Shown: positions 18,410 to 27,665 of the stretch, one piece after another
How the letters are laid out: each line of letters starts with the position of its first letter
How positions within the stretch are numbered: the stretch's first letter is position 1
From: Acidobacteriota bacterium
GTDB lineage: Bacteria > Acidobacteriota > UBA4820 > DSQY01
DNA length: 64,000 bases
Assembly: GCA_021787565.1 (NCBI GenBank)
Contig: JAJYLT010000009.1
Span: 1-64,000 of the forward strand
Direction of reading: 5' to 3'
Made by a program: the position numbers and the translations under genes
Notes under the pieces: generated by a model
Database searches by the model: none
What the model was told of the DNA's origin: nothing
What the model saw: only the letters and a program-made list of their open reading frames with translations

Positions 18410-20284
18410 ATGAGCGAGGGTCCGTACGATCCCGACGTCTACCGGCGCTTCGCCGAGAACCTGAAGGGGGCCCTTTCCGGCTCCAACATCCAGCACCCCT
18501 CCATGCGCCGCCTCCGCCGCCTAGCGCTCAAGAGCGCCAGGAAGACGGCCAACGGCTCGGCCCTCTGGACCTCGGCCATCTCCTCGCGGCAGGCGGCCAG
18601 GACCGTCTACCTGGGTGACGAGTCGGTGCGGGTTCCCAGGCCCACGGCCCAACAGCTCGCCATCGTGGAGAAGGCCCCCGAACAGATCCACAAGGTCCTC
18701 CAGCTCCTGAAGACGCAGCCCTTCGTCCACGTTCGTCGCCAGATGGGAGATAACGCCGAGTTCAACCCCGTCTGCAACCTCTACGTGAGCGTTTCCGATC
18801 CGAAGAACTATCGCCTGGCCTACGAATGGGCCATGACCATGGGGCCCGCGAAGCGCGGACGAAGGGGGCCGGATTTCACCATGATCCACGTCCCCGAGGA
18901 GCACCAGCTCCGCATGCAGATCCTGGTTCTCCCCCAGCACGGCATCAACATCGCCATGGGGACCGACTACACGGGCGAGTGCAAGAAGGGCTTCCTTCGC
19001 CAGGCCATGGTCAGCGCCGACATGCAGGGCATGCTGGGCCTGCACGCGGGCACCAAGGTGGTCCGCGTGAGGGACTCCCGGACGGGCCAGCTCAAGTCCT
19101 GCGGCGTCTTCATGTTCGGCCTCACGGCCACGGGCAAGTCCACCTGGTCCTGCCACCAGCTCGGCCTCGATCCGGCCCTCGGCGAGGGCACCTGGGTGGC
19201 GCAGGACGACATCGTCATGCTCCGGCGCGACGGCTCGGCCCTGGGCACGGAGCAGGGCTTCTACGTGAAGACCGACGTGGACCCGGCCCTTCAGGAGGCC
19301 ATGTACCACGCCCTCGCCCACAAGTCGGCGCTCCTGGAGAACGTCATGGTGGACGGCCGGGGGAAGATCAGCTTCCTCGACGAGCGCCTGGGCGAAAACG
19401 GCCGGGGCGTCCTGGACCGCCGCCAACTCAAGGTGAAGCGGGGCGGCAAGCTGGTCTCCATCTGCGCCGACTCCATCAATCTGCCCACCCTCGAACACCT
19501 GGACGGCCTGGTCTTCGCCTTCATCACGCGGCGCGGCACCATCATGCCCTTCGCTCAGCGCCTCACGCCCGAGCAGGGCGTGCTCGCCTACCTCTGGGGC
19601 GAGTCCACGCACTCCTTCGCCACGGTGCCCGAGAAGGCCGGCGAGTCGGTGCGCATCGTGGGCATGGACGACTTCATCGTGGGCCCCCAGGGCCGGAAGG
19701 TGAACGCCTTCCACGACATCGTGATGGGCCTGGTGCAGAGGTATCCTGGCAAGGTCCACTTCTTCCAGTACAACACGGGCGGCGTGGGCGAGATCATCGA
19801 GAAGGACCCGGCCACCGGGAAGCGGAAGCTCATCCGCAAGGTGCAGCGCGTTCCCCTGGACCTCATGGCCGCCCTGCAGCGGGGCGACCTGCGGGGAACC
19901 AACGAGTACCGCCAGGGCCGCCTGGGAACCGAGGAGGTAGTGAAGTGCGAGGGGGCCGACCTGGGCCAGTACGACCCCGAGAACTTCTACTCCGAGGAGC
20001 AGATCGCCGCCTACGTGGCGGACCTCGTGGAGGGACGGAGGGCCTTCACCGAGCTGATCGCCCAGGAGGGGCTCCGGAAGGAGATCCGGGAGATGGCCCA
20101 CCGCGAGCTCGATGCCATCGAGGGGGTGCGCCGGAAGGCCGAGCCCTGGGCCCCCCCCGAACCGAAGACACCAACCGAGGCCGCCGAGGACCGGCTGCCC
20201 CTCTCCCCGCACATCACGCCGTGGGACCACCGCCGGCCCAGCCGCGATCTTGTCCTCTTCCGCGGCAGAGGGGGCGGAAAGTAG
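18410..20284 (+). CDS. ATP-type phosphoenolpyruvate carboxykinase homologue (divergent)
   Basis: A 624-residue protein of the ATP-PEPCK family, which interconverts oxaloacetate and PEP in central carbon metabolism. Visible features are VLPQHGINIAMGTDYTGECKKG (the region of the substrate lysine; first 20 residues are diagnostic), the kinase-1 P-loop GLTATGKSTWS, QDDIVMLRRDG (kinase-2-like) and INLPTLEHLDGLVFAF. It is ~90 residues longer than E. coli PckA and differs at many positions, so enzymatic identity is likely but not assured. The ATG at 18410 fits the start; its ribosome site is weak. The nearby aminotransferase fusion carries a related P-loop domain. Confidence 0.82.
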   Translation: MSEGPYDPDVYRRFAENLKGALSGSNIQHPSMRRLRRLALKSARKTANGSALWTSAISSRQAARTVYLGDESVRVPRPTAQQLAIVEKAPEQIHKVLQLLKTQPFVHVRRQMGDNAEFNPVCNLYVSVSDPKNYRLAYEWAMTMGPAKRGRRGPDFTMIHVPEEHQLRMQILVLPQHGINIAMGTDYTGECKKGFLRQAMVSADMQGMLGLHAGTKVVRVRDSRTGQLKSCGVFMFGLTATGKSTWSCHQLGLDPALGEGTWVAQDDIVMLRRDGSALGTEQGFYVKTDVDPALQEAMYHALAHKSALLENVMVDGRGKISFLDERLGENGRGVLDRRQLKVKRGGKLVSICADSINLPTLEHLDGLVFAFITRRGTIMPFAQRLTPEQGVLAYLWGESTHSFATVPEKAGESVRIVGMDDFIVGPQGRKVNAFHDIVMGLVQRYPGKVHFFQYNTGGVGEIIEKDPATGKRKLIRKVQRVPLDLMAALQRGDLRGTNEYRQGRLGTEEVVKCEGADLGQYDPENFYSEEQIAAYVADLVEGRRAFTELIAQEGLRKEIREMAHRELDAIEGVRRKAEPWAPPEPKTPTEAAEDRLPLSPHITPWDHRRPSRDLVLFRGRGGGK

Positions 20285-20318
20285 CGTCCCCACGGGGCGG
20301 AGAAAGAGGAGAGACGGG

Positions 20319-20350
20319 AAAGAGCGGGCTTGCGGCCCGCTCTTTCGTTT
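20319..20350 (+). terminator. Intrinsic terminator after the PEPCK-like gene
   Basis: A perfect 11-bp stem (AAAGAGCGGGC, loop TTGCG) is followed by CGTTT. It lies between convergent genes and probably serves both strands. Confidence 0.75.
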
Positions 20351-20374
20351 GGTGTCTTGTTCAGACGCGAGCCG

Positions 20375-23300
20375 TTACCAGGTGAAGCTGAAGGGTGTGG
20401 AGACGCCTCCGTCGTCGTTGTTGGTGATGGTGATCTGGACGGTCACCCCCTTGGGCACCATCGCCTTGAGGGCGGCGCCCTTCTTGGCGATCACCAGGCT
20501 GGGGCTCTTGTATTTGGAGAGGGGAACGGACGCCCCGTTGACCTTGACCGTGCAGTTGCCGTGGAAGTTGCTGCCGTAGACCTTAAGCCGGAAGGGATTG
20601 CCCACCTTGGTGACGCTGCTGATAGAGGGCGGGTTGATGGCCTGGACGGTGGTGGTGGCCGAGGCCGTCACGCTAGCCGAATCGGTCACCGTGGCGTGAA
20701 CGGTGAAGGTCCCGCCCGCCGTGTAGGTGTGGGTCGCCGTGAGACCGGTGCCCGTCGTGCTGTCCCCGAAGTCCCAGGTGAGGGTATAGGGCGGAATGCC
20801 TCCGGCCGGCGTCGCCGTGAAGCTGACGGCGAGGGGGATCTGCCCCGAGGAGGGTGAGGCCGCGATCGACAACGTGAGGGGCAGCGGGGGCGCGACGGAG
20901 AGACTGAGGTGGCTGTCGGTGGCGGTGACGGAGGCGGAGTCGGCGACGGTCACGCTGACGGGGTAAGTCCCCGCCGCGTTGTAGGTGTGGTTCGGGCTCT
21001 GGCCCGTGCCGGTGGAGCTGTCGCCGAAGCTCCAGGCGAAGGTGTAGGGGGGAATGCCGCCGGCGGCGGCGGCGGAGAAGGCGACGGTGAGAGGGGCGTT
21101 GCCGGAGGTGGGGGTCGCGGTGGCGTTGACCGTGAGCGTAGCGGGTGGAGCCACGGTGATCACGAGGTGGTTGTCCTGGGCGGTGCCCGCGGCGGAGTCG
21201 GTGACGGTGAGCTTGGCGTTGAAGCTGCCGCCGGCGTTGTAGGTGTGGGTGGCGGTGGCGCCGGCGCCGGTTGTACTGTCACCGAAATCCCAAAAGTAGT
21301 TGTAGGGCGGGGAGCCGGTGGAGGCCGTGCCCGTAAAGGCGACGGTGAGAGGTGCGCTTCCCGAGGTGGGTGTAGCGGAGGCGGAGCAGCCCAGGACGGG
21401 GCCGATCTTGGCCACGAAGGCGTCCGTGCCACCGGCGTTGATCCCTTGGTAGGGCGCGGCGACGGGAAAGTTGACCGATGTCGTGGAGCCCGCCAGATAG
21501 ACGGCGCCGAGGGAATCGAGCGCCACGGTGTAGCCGGTCTCAGCGCCCGAACCGCCCAGGTAGGTCGAGTATGCCCAGCCCGTGCCCGAGGGGTTGACCC
21601 TCGTGAGAAAAGCGTCCGACGGACCGGACAGGGCGGCCTGAAGGGGAGAGAGGACGGGGAAATTGGGCGAGGCCGTCACACCAGCCACGTAGGCGCTGTC
21701 CAGGCCGTCCAGGGCGATACCGGTGGCGTAGTCGTTCCCGCTGCCGCCCAAATAGGTCGAATAAAGGAGCGCCGTTCCCGGCTGGCTGACCTTGCTCACG
21801 AAGGCGTCAAGACCGCCGCCGTTGAGGGGCTGGGCCGGAGTGGCCAGGGGAAAGTTGGTGGAGGTGGTGGCGCCCGCCACGTAGGCGTTTCCCCCCGAAT
21901 CGAGAGCGATCCCAAAGCCGACCTCCAGGCCGCTGCCCCCCAGATAGGAGGAGTAGAGGAGGGCGTTCCCCGCCGGGCTGATCTTGGTGACGAAGGCGTC
22001 GTTGGCGCCGCCGTATGTGCCCTGGAAGGGGCTCGCCGTCGGGTAGTTGGAGGAGGAGGTCGTCCCCGTGATGGTGACGGCCCGTGTGGCGTCCAGCGTG
22101 AGGGCGAAGGCCGACTCGTCGCCGCTGCCTCCCAGGTAGGTGGAGAAGACCAGCGCGCTCCCCGCGGGATTGAGCTTGGCCACGAAGGCGTCGCTGGTGC
22201 CCAAGAGGGCCGCCTGGAGGGGGAGGACCGTGGGCCAATTGGGGGAGGCAGTGCTCCCAACGACGTAGGCGTCACCGGAGCTATCGATGGCCAGGCCATA
22301 GGCGTAGTCGTTGCCCGTGCCCCCGAGGTAGGTGGCGTAATCCAACGTGCCAGCGCTGTTGATCTTGGCGAGGAAGACATCGGATCCGCCGGCGTTCGCG
22401 CCCTGAATGGGGGCCATGGTCCAGAGGTTGGTGGAGGTAGTGGAGCCCGCCAGGTAGATGGCACCCGTAGCGTCCACCGCGATGCCCATCCCGAAGTCGT
22501 CGCCGTTGCCGCCGTAATAGGTAGAGTAGAGCAGGGCATTACCGGCGGCGTTGAAATGCGAGACGAAGGCGTCCCAGGAGCCTCTGTTCACGGCCTGGCC
22601 CGGGTTGAACAGGGGGAAATTGAGCGAGAGGGTCTGCCCCGTCACGAAGGCCTCGCCCGAAGGCGTAACGAACACGCGGGCCGCGAGGTCGTTGCCGGCA
22701 CCCCCGAGATAGGTGGAGTAGACCAGGACCGGGTCGATGACGAGGGGCTTGCGCCGGTCGTAGGTGCCCAACTCGATCCCCACGCGGCCCTCTTTCAGCC
22801 GAAAGCGTCCCTCCACCTTCACCCGCTGTCCCCGGACCTCTTGGTAACAAACCGGCTTCTGAAATCGGAAGTCGGTGTGGCCCACGCGGAGCATCAGATC
22901 TCCGGACGGCGACAGGGAAGTGCGGTCCGCCCCCGTCGGCGCAAGGCCGATGAGCGAGGGATCCGCCCCCGGTTTCACGAGGAAATCAAACTCGAGCTGG
23001 CGCTCCCGTCCATAGAAGAGCACATCGATGCCCGGGTAGGCCTCGGACCAGCGGACCTTCGCGAAGGAGGGCACGTCTCTTTGCCAGCGCCCCGGATCGT
23101 TGCCCAGGAAGTAGGAACTCCTGCCCGGCAGGAGGTCGGCCCCGCTCATGGGCGCGCCCTGGTTCGCCCCTGCCAACGCGATGCGGGCCAAATCGAGCTC
23201 GGGTCCCTCCATGGGCGGCTGGGTAAGGAGGTCGTCCAGGCTTGGCTGGGCCGTCAGCCTTTCCGCCACCAGAATCACCTCGCCCGGCGCGAGGAAGACG

Positions 23301-23506
23301 AGCCTTCCCGGCGCCCTGGCCACGAAGCGGGCGTGGAGATCGGCCTGCCCCACATTGGGTTCGAAGGCCAACGGTAGCTGGCCGTAAGAAGCCTGGAGCG
23401 ACGGTGGCGCTCCCGGCCCCCCGCCTTGGTCGGCCCGAACTACGCCCCCCCACCCGGAAGCCAGCGCGAGGGAGACGACGATGGCAACACACACCTGTTT
23501 CACCAT
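20375..23506 (-). CDS. Secreted SBBP beta-propeller protein with PKD domains
   Basis: A 1043-residue exported protein. The signal peptide is MVKQVCVAIVVSLALASGWGG. A ~250-residue N-terminal region (SSYFLGNDPGRWQRDVPSF, IDVLFYGRERQLEFDF) is typical of proteins carrying SBBP repeats. Seven SBBP repeats follow, each with a YSTYLGGSGND-like motif, enough for a seven-bladed propeller. Three PKD domains (PPYNYFWDFGDS, PPYTFAWSFGDS, PPYTLTWDFGDS) and an IPT/TIG-like C-terminal domain ending STPFSFTW complete it. Likely surface adhesion or carbohydrate-associated. The ATG at 23506 has GGGAGG upstream. A tail-only relative lies at 23763. Confidence 0.88.
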   Translation of the reverse strand: MVKQVCVAIVVSLALASGWGGVVRADQGGGPGAPPSLQASYGQLPLAFEPNVGQADLHARFVARAPGRLVFLAPGEVILVAERLTAQPSLDDLLTQPPMEGPELDLARIALAGANQGAPMSGADLLPGRSSYFLGNDPGRWQRDVPSFAKVRWSEAYPGIDVLFYGRERQLEFDFLVKPGADPSLIGLAPTGADRTSLSPSGDLMLRVGHTDFRFQKPVCYQEVRGQRVKVEGRFRLKEGRVGIELGTYDRRKPLVIDPVLVYSTYLGGAGNDLAARVFVTPSGEAFVTGQTLSLNFPLFNPGQAVNRGSWDAFVSHFNAAGNALLYSTYYGGNGDDFGMGIAVDATGAIYLAGSTTSTNLWTMAPIQGANAGGSDVFLAKINSAGTLDYATYLGGTGNDYAYGLAIDSSGDAYVVGSTASPNWPTVLPLQAALLGTSDAFVAKLNPAGSALVFSTYLGGSGDESAFALTLDATRAVTITGTTSSSNYPTASPFQGTYGGANDAFVTKISPAGNALLYSSYLGGSGLEVGFGIALDSGGNAYVAGATTSTNFPLATPAQPLNGGGLDAFVSKVSQPGTALLYSTYLGGSGNDYATGIALDGLDSAYVAGVTASPNFPVLSPLQAALSGPSDAFLTRVNPSGTGWAYSTYLGGSGAETGYTVALDSLGAVYLAGSTTSVNFPVAAPYQGINAGGTDAFVAKIGPVLGCSASATPTSGSAPLTVAFTGTASTGSPPYNYFWDFGDSTTGAGATATHTYNAGGSFNAKLTVTDSAAGTAQDNHLVITVAPPATLTVNATATPTSGNAPLTVAFSAAAAGGIPPYTFAWSFGDSSTGTGQSPNHTYNAAGTYPVSVTVADSASVTATDSHLSLSVAPPLPLTLSIAASPSSGQIPLAVSFTATPAGGIPPYTLTWDFGDSTTGTGLTATHTYTAGGTFTVHATVTDSASVTASATTTVQAINPPSISSVTKVGNPFRLKVYGSNFHGNCTVKVNGASVPLSKYKSPSLVIAKKGAALKAMVPKGVTVQITITNNDDGGVSTPFSFTW

Positions 23507-23762
23507 GGCCCTAACCTCCCATTGAAAGACGGACATCCCACCCACTCACGGGCGAGCCCTCGCCCGAGCGGGGACAAAATGAAACCCACAGCCCAGATCT
23601 CTGAACGAATTGTAAGTCCCGAATGGCTAGGCTTCAACATCGGCCCCCGGATGCCCGGAAAGCCGGTGCGCGCTCCGAAGACTAAACCGAATGGGGATGG
23701 GGTACAGAAAGAGGGAGCGGACTCGCGCCCGCCCCTGGGGGGAAAACCGGAGGATTCCGCGT

Positions 23763-23829
23763 TCACCACGTGAAGCTGAAGGCGACGGCGACGCCCCCGG
23801 CGTCGTTGTTGGTGACGGTGATCTGGTAA
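23763..23829 (-). pseudogene. C-terminal remnant of a second SBBP/IPT-type secreted protein
   Basis: On the minus strand this short stretch encodes YQITVTNNDAGGVAVAFSFTW and a stop, nearly the same as the end of the 20375-23506 protein (VQITITNNDDGGVSTPFSFTW). Nothing upstream continues the family; instead the leader of the saccharopine-dehydrogenase-like gene begins. It is the last ~20 codons of a lost paralogue. The rest of the gap from 23507 to 23901 holds no gene I can support. Confidence 0.6.
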
Positions 23830-23901
23830 GCTATGCTGATTAGGCACGGGGAGCCGGAGCCCCCGGCGCGGGCGGGAACGCGTAGGGAGAAGGAGGCGGT
23901 C

Positions 23902-25032
23902 ATGAAGATAGTGGTATTGGGCGCCGGGCGGGTGGGCAGCGCCATCGCCCGGGACCTGGCGGCCGAGGGCGAATTCGAGGTGGTGGCGGCCGACCTCGCC
24001 CAGGGAGCGCTCGATCGTCTCGCGGAGAGCTCCGGCATCGCGACCCGCCGGGTGGACCTCGGCGATCCGGCGGAGGTGGCGGCCGTCGTGCGGCCTGCGG
24101 ACTTGGTGGTGGGGGCCGTGCCGGGCTCCATGGGCTTCGCCACCGTGAAGCGGGTCATCGAGTGCGGCAAGCCCGTGGTGGACATCTCCTTCTTCGAGGA
24201 GGACCCCTTCCTCCTGGACGATCTGGCCAGGGACAAGGGGGTCACCGCGGTGGTGGACTGCGGCATCGCCCCCGGCTGCGGCAACATCATCCTCGGGTAC
24301 CTGGAGACGGTCCTGGAGCGCCTGCACAGCTTCGAGTGCCTCGTGGGCGGACTGCCCGTGGTGCGGACCTGGCCGTACGAGTACAAGGCGGTCTTCTCAC
24401 CGGCGGACGTGATCGAGGAGTACACGCGGCCGGCGCGCTACATCTCGCACGGCCGGGTGGTGTCCATGCCGGCCCTGTCCGAGCCCGAGTACATCGATTT
24501 CCCCGGCGTCGGGACGCTGGAGGCCTTCAACACGGACGGCCTGCGCTCCCTCATCACGACGGTCAAGGCTCCCTTCATGAAGGAGAGGACCCTCCGTTAC
24601 CCGGGCCACATCGAGAAGATGAGGATGCTCCGGGAGACCGGCTTTTTCCGCAAGGAGCCCGTGGATCTTCCCGGGGGGCGCGTCAGCCCCCTGGAGCTCA
24701 CCGCCAAGCTGCTCTTCCACGAGTGGCGGCTCGGGGAGGGCGAGGAGGACATCACGGTGATGCGCGTCACCGTGGAGGGGGAGAAGGAGGGGCGGAAGGT
24801 CCGCCACGTCTTCGACCTGCTGGACCGCTACGACCCGGCCACGGGCATCACCTCCATGGCCCGCGCCACGGGCTACACCTGCACGGCGGGGGTGCGCGCC
24901 GTAGCGCGGGGGCTCTACCGCCGCCCCGGCATCTCCCCGCCCGAGTTCCTGGGCCGGGAGCCGGGCTGCTACCTCTTCGTCATGCAAGAGCTGGCCAATC
25001 GGGGCGTGGTCTTCCGGGAGAGCGTGACCTGA
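23902..25032 (+). CDS. Saccharopine-dehydrogenase-like oxidoreductase
   Basis: A 376-residue protein of the LYS9/saccharopine dehydrogenase-like family. The N-terminal Rossmann motif is VVLGAGRVGSAIARDLA, followed by DLVVGAVPGSMG and the substrate-domain motif VDCGIAPGCGNIILGY. In other organisms the family serves lysine metabolism or related imine reductions. The closest context is not a lysine operon, so the substrate is open. The ATG at 23902 follows GAGAAGGAGGCGGTC. Confidence 0.87.
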   Translation: MKIVVLGAGRVGSAIARDLAAEGEFEVVAADLAQGALDRLAESSGIATRRVDLGDPAEVAAVVRPADLVVGAVPGSMGFATVKRVIECGKPVVDISFFEEDPFLLDDLARDKGVTAVVDCGIAPGCGNIILGYLETVLERLHSFECLVGGLPVVRTWPYEYKAVFSPADVIEEYTRPARYISHGRVVSMPALSEPEYIDFPGVGTLEAFNTDGLRSLITTVKAPFMKERTLRYPGHIEKMRMLRETGFFRKEPVDLPGGRVSPLELTAKLLFHEWRLGEGEEDITVMRVTVEGEKEGRKVRHVFDLLDRYDPATGITSMARATGYTCTAGVRAVARGLYRRPGISPPEFLGREPGCYLFVMQELANRGVVFRESVT

Positions 25033-25039
25033 GGTGCCG

Positions 25040-25408
25040 CTACTCTTCGGGCTGTTCGGGCTCCTCGTCCTCCACCTCGAGGTGGAAGCGGTGGAGAAAG
25101 CGGTGGAAGAGGGGGGCGAAGACGATCCCCACGGCCACGATGAGCACCAGGCCGCAGTAGAGCGCGTAGAAGCTGGCGAAGAGCTTGCCCGCGGTGGTGT
25201 GCAGATCGCCCACGGGGCCCATGCCGCCCAGCAGCATGGAGGCGTTCACCAGGGCGTCGATCCAGGATTGGCCCTCCAGGAGGTGGTAGCCGAGGACGCC
25301 GGTGGCCAGGGAGAAGGCCACCAGGCCGAAGGCCGCCGCGGCGCTCGCCGCCATGCGCCGCAGGAAGGCGTTGCGCGACAGCAGCGGTTCGTTCCGGTGC
25401 TCGAACAT
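25040..25408 (-). CDS. Pore-loop membrane protein related to two-TM potassium channels, without a TVGYG filter
   Basis: A 122-residue membrane protein. It has a first helix (AFGLVAFSLATGVLGYHLL), a pore-helix-like segment (SWIDALVNASMLLGGMGPVGDLHTTAGK; the central LLGGMGPVG is the key part) and a second helix (LFASFYALYCGLVLIVAVGIVFAPLFHRF). The layout matches the two-helix pore module of potassium channels, but GGMGPV stands where TVGYG would be. The tail is acidic (EVEDEEPEQPEE). Ion selectivity cannot be inferred. It is the last gene of a minus-strand run. Confidence 0.7.
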   Translation of the reverse strand: MFEHRNEPLLSRNAFLRRMAASAAAAFGLVAFSLATGVLGYHLLEGQSWIDALVNASMLLGGMGPVGDLHTTAGKLFASFYALYCGLVLIVAVGIVFAPLFHRFLHRFHLEVEDEEPEQPEE

Positions 25409-25426
25409 GGCCTCCTCCCTCGGGGC

Positions 25427-25768
25427 TCAGCCCCCCGATTCGGCGTTTCCCGGTTCCGGCCGGCGAAGCAGCGCCGCCAGCCTCCGCTCGGCGGCCCCCC
25501 GAGGGACCACTTCCCCGGCGCCCGCCTCGCGGGCCGCGGCCAGAAGTTCGGTCTGAACGTGCGGCCCGAAGGCCAGGATGAGGGCGGAGGGATGGCCGGC
25601 CTTCCAGGAGGCGATGGCCTCCAGCGCGCCCAGGGCGCTGAGGTCCACGGCCACCAGATCGGGCACGCACTCCGATCCTCTGGCCAGCACCTCGGCCCCG
25701 GCCGCCCGAGCGGCCGTTTCCAGCCGCGCCCTCGTCATGAGGTTGTCCGTCAGCAGGAGGAAGGTCAC
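25427..25768 (-). CDS. Receiver-like (CheY-fold) protein
   Basis: A 113-residue protein resembling a stand-alone response-regulator receiver. The first strand is FLLLTDNLMTRARLETAARAAG, the candidate phosphoacceptor aspartate is in PDLVAVDLSALG, and a fourth strand is ALILAFGPH. It lacks the usual acidic pair after strand 1 and the conserved lysine is not evident, so it may be a pseudo-receiver. Its start lies 2 bp past the stop of the GNAT gene. Confidence 0.6.
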   Translation of the reverse strand: MTFLLLTDNLMTRARLETAARAAGAEVLARGSECVPDLVAVDLSALGALEAIASWKAGHPSALILAFGPHVQTELLAAAREAGAGEVVPRGAAERRLAALLRRPEPGNAESGG

Positions 25769-25770
25769 GC

Positions 25771-26343
25771 TCAGCCCTCCTTCGGATTGACGAGGGAGGT
25801 CAGGACGTGGTCGCGCCAGGCCCCGTCGAGGAAGAGGTAGCTCTTGGCCTGGCCCTCCACCGTGAATCCCAGGCGTTGAAGCAGCCTGGCGCTCCGCTCG
25901 TTGTGGGGCATGTAGTTGGCCATGACCCGGTGGAGGCCCAGCTCCTCGAACACGTGGGCGATGGCCGCCGTCAGGGCCTCCTGCATGAGGCCACGCCCCT
26001 GGAAGCGGTGGTCCAGGCTGTAGCCCAGGTGGCAGGCCTGGAAGACTCCCCGAACGATGTTGCGGAAGTTGGCGGTGCCGACGATGGGGCTGCCCGAATC
26101 GCCGCTCTCCACGAGCGCGAGCCTGAGCGAGAGGCCATCCAGGTACTCCCGCTGGGCCGAGGCCAGCTCCTGGCGCCAGAACTCCTCCGTGAAGTATGCC
26201 TGGAACCGCACCGGCTCCCAGGGCGCCAGGTGGTCCCGGTTCTCCAGCACGTACCAGAGCATGTGCCGGGCGTCCTTGGGCCCCGGAACCAGGAGGTGGA
26301 GCCGCTCGGTCGTCAGCAGGGGCGTCTTGATCTTGGCCGCCAC
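25771..26343 (-). CDS. GNAT N-acetyltransferase, RimJ/RimL type
   Basis: A 190-residue acetyltransferase. It begins LLTTERLHLLVPGPKDARHMLWYV, typical of the RimJ/RimL group, and carries the acetyl-CoA segment LGYSLDHRFQGRGLMQEAL plus the closing HRVMANYMPHNERSARLLQRLGF. Targets may be ribosomal-protein N-termini or small amines; unknown here. It lies 11 bp after the LOG gene and directly before the receiver-like gene. Confidence 0.9.
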   Translation of the reverse strand: MAAKIKTPLLTTERLHLLVPGPKDARHMLWYVLENRDHLAPWEPVRFQAYFTEEFWRQELASAQREYLDGLSLRLALVESGDSGSPIVGTANFRNIVRGVFQACHLGYSLDHRFQGRGLMQEALTAAIAHVFEELGLHRVMANYMPHNERSARLLQRLGFTVEGQAKSYLFLDGAWRDHVLTSLVNPKEG

Positions 26344-26353
26344 GGGGGCTCCC

Positions 26354-26935
26354 TCAGGTCCTCCGCCCGTTCAGGCGGGGCTCCCCCTCGGGCGGGCGGT
26401 AGGCCTCCAGGGCGGCGAGGAGGGGGCGGACCTCGCGCTCCACGATGGCCATGCTCCGGTGGCGCGGCTTCAGGAAACCGCGCTCGACCATGCCGTCCAG
26501 GAAGGTCACGAGCGGGTCGTAGTAGCCCTCCGCGTTGAGCAGGCCGCACGGTTTGTGGTGGACCCCGAGCTGGGCCCACGTCCAGATCTCGAAGAACTCC
26601 TCGAGGGTGCCGATGCCTCCGGGCAGGGCCGCGAAGCCATCGGAGAGCTCGGCCATCAGGGCCTTGCGCTCGTGCATGGAGTCCACCACGCGCAGGTCGG
26701 TGAGCCCCAGGTGGCCCACCTCCCACTCCATGAGCGCCTTGGGGATGACGCCGATGACCTCGCCGCCGGCCCGAAGCGCCGCGTCGGCCAGGACGCCCAT
26801 GAGCCCCACGTTGCCGCCGCCGTAAACCAGCGTGATCCGGCGCTCGGCCAGGGCCCTGCCCACGGCCGCGGCGGCCTCGGCGAAGGCGGGGTCATCGCCC
26901 GCGCTCGAGCCGCAGAAGACGCAGAGGCGTTTCAC
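26354..26935 (-). CDS. LOG-family protein (TIGR00730 type)
   Basis: A 193-residue Rossmann-like protein of the LONELY GUY family; characterised members hydrolyse nucleoside 5'-monophosphates to free base and ribose 5-phosphate. The motifs [11 protein letters not shown] and [12 protein letters not shown] (the PGGxGTxxE signature) are intact. The true start is the GTG at 26935, which overlaps the TGA of the preceding yceH-like gene by 4 bp (GTGA). The ORF track extends it to 27571 through that gene in the wrong frame. The two are translationally coupled. Confidence 0.9.
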   Translation of the reverse strand: MKRLCVFCGSSAGDDPAFAEAAAAVGRALAERRITLVYGGGNVGLMGVLADAALRAGGEVIGVIPKALMEWEVGHLGLTDLRVVDSMHERKALMAELSDGFAALPGGIGTLEEFFEIWTWAQLGVHHKPCGLLNAEGYYDPLVTFLDGMVERGFLKPRHRSMAIVEREVRPLLAALEAYRPPEGEPRLNGRRT

Positions 26936-27612
26936 TGAAACTCCTGGCGGAAGGCCTCGAGCTCGCTCCTCAGCTCGGCCAGCTCCTCGCGCAGCCGCCG
27001 GAGCTCCTCGCGGAGCCCGGAGAGCGCCTCTTCTTGCTCGGCCAAGCGATCGGTCACCCGAAGCGGCTGGGTCTCGAAGGCGGGCGGCGCCTCGGCGCCG
27101 GGCTCCTGGGCGGGGATCCCCTCCAGCGCATGGGCGTAGCGGTGCTCCTTCCGGCCGGGCTGGCGCGGAAGGCGCACGGCCAGCGGCCCGCCGGAGCGTT
27201 CGGAGAGCCCCCGCAGGACGGCCTCCACCTCCTCCAGCCCGGAGAAGCGGTAGAGCCGTTCGGTCCGGCCCCGCAGCTCGCCCGGGGTCTGGGGGCCCCT
27301 CAGCATGAGGACCGAGAGGACCGCCACCTCGGGCGGCGAGAGGTCGAGCGCCTCGGGGAAGCGGTGCTGGAACTTGGAGACGCGCGCCTCGGCGGGGCTG
27401 ACCACCCAGAGCAGGTGCTTGTCCCGCAGACCATCGAGGGCCTCCTGCACCGTGGCGTCGTCGTAGGCCACCACGGGGTCGCGCCCCGACTTCTGGTTGC
27501 AGGCGTTTCGCACGGCGTTCAGGCTGAGGGGGTAGTACTCCGGCGTGGTGACCGCCTTCTCCACGAGGCATCCCAGCACGCGCGTCTCTTCGGGGGTCAG
27601 CAGAATCTCCAT
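26932..27612 (-). CDS. DUF480/YceH family protein
   Basis: A 226-residue YceH-like protein. The first ~180 residues are the conserved tandem winged-helix region ([40 protein letters not shown]; the first 20 residues are diagnostic) with [15 protein letters not shown]. The last ~45 residues are a leucine/glutamate coiled coil ([20 protein letters not shown]) that could mediate oligomerisation. The role is uncertain; a regulatory DNA-binding function is inferred from the fold. The ATG at 27612 is the family start. Its stop overlaps the LOG start. Confidence 0.88.
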   Translation of the reverse strand: MEILLTPEETRVLGCLVEKAVTTPEYYPLSLNAVRNACNQKSGRDPVVAYDDATVQEALDGLRDKHLLWVVSPAEARVSKFQHRFPEALDLSPPEVAVLSVLMLRGPQTPGELRGRTERLYRFSGLEEVEAVLRGLSERSGGPLAVRLPRQPGRKEHRYAHALEGIPAQEPGAEAPPAFETQPLRVTDRLAEQEEALSGLREELRRLREELAELRSELEAFRQEFQ

Positions 27613-27665
27613 GGGTGCTCCACGCCCTGCACTGTACCGCCCCGGCGCGCCGCGGCGCAAGCCGT

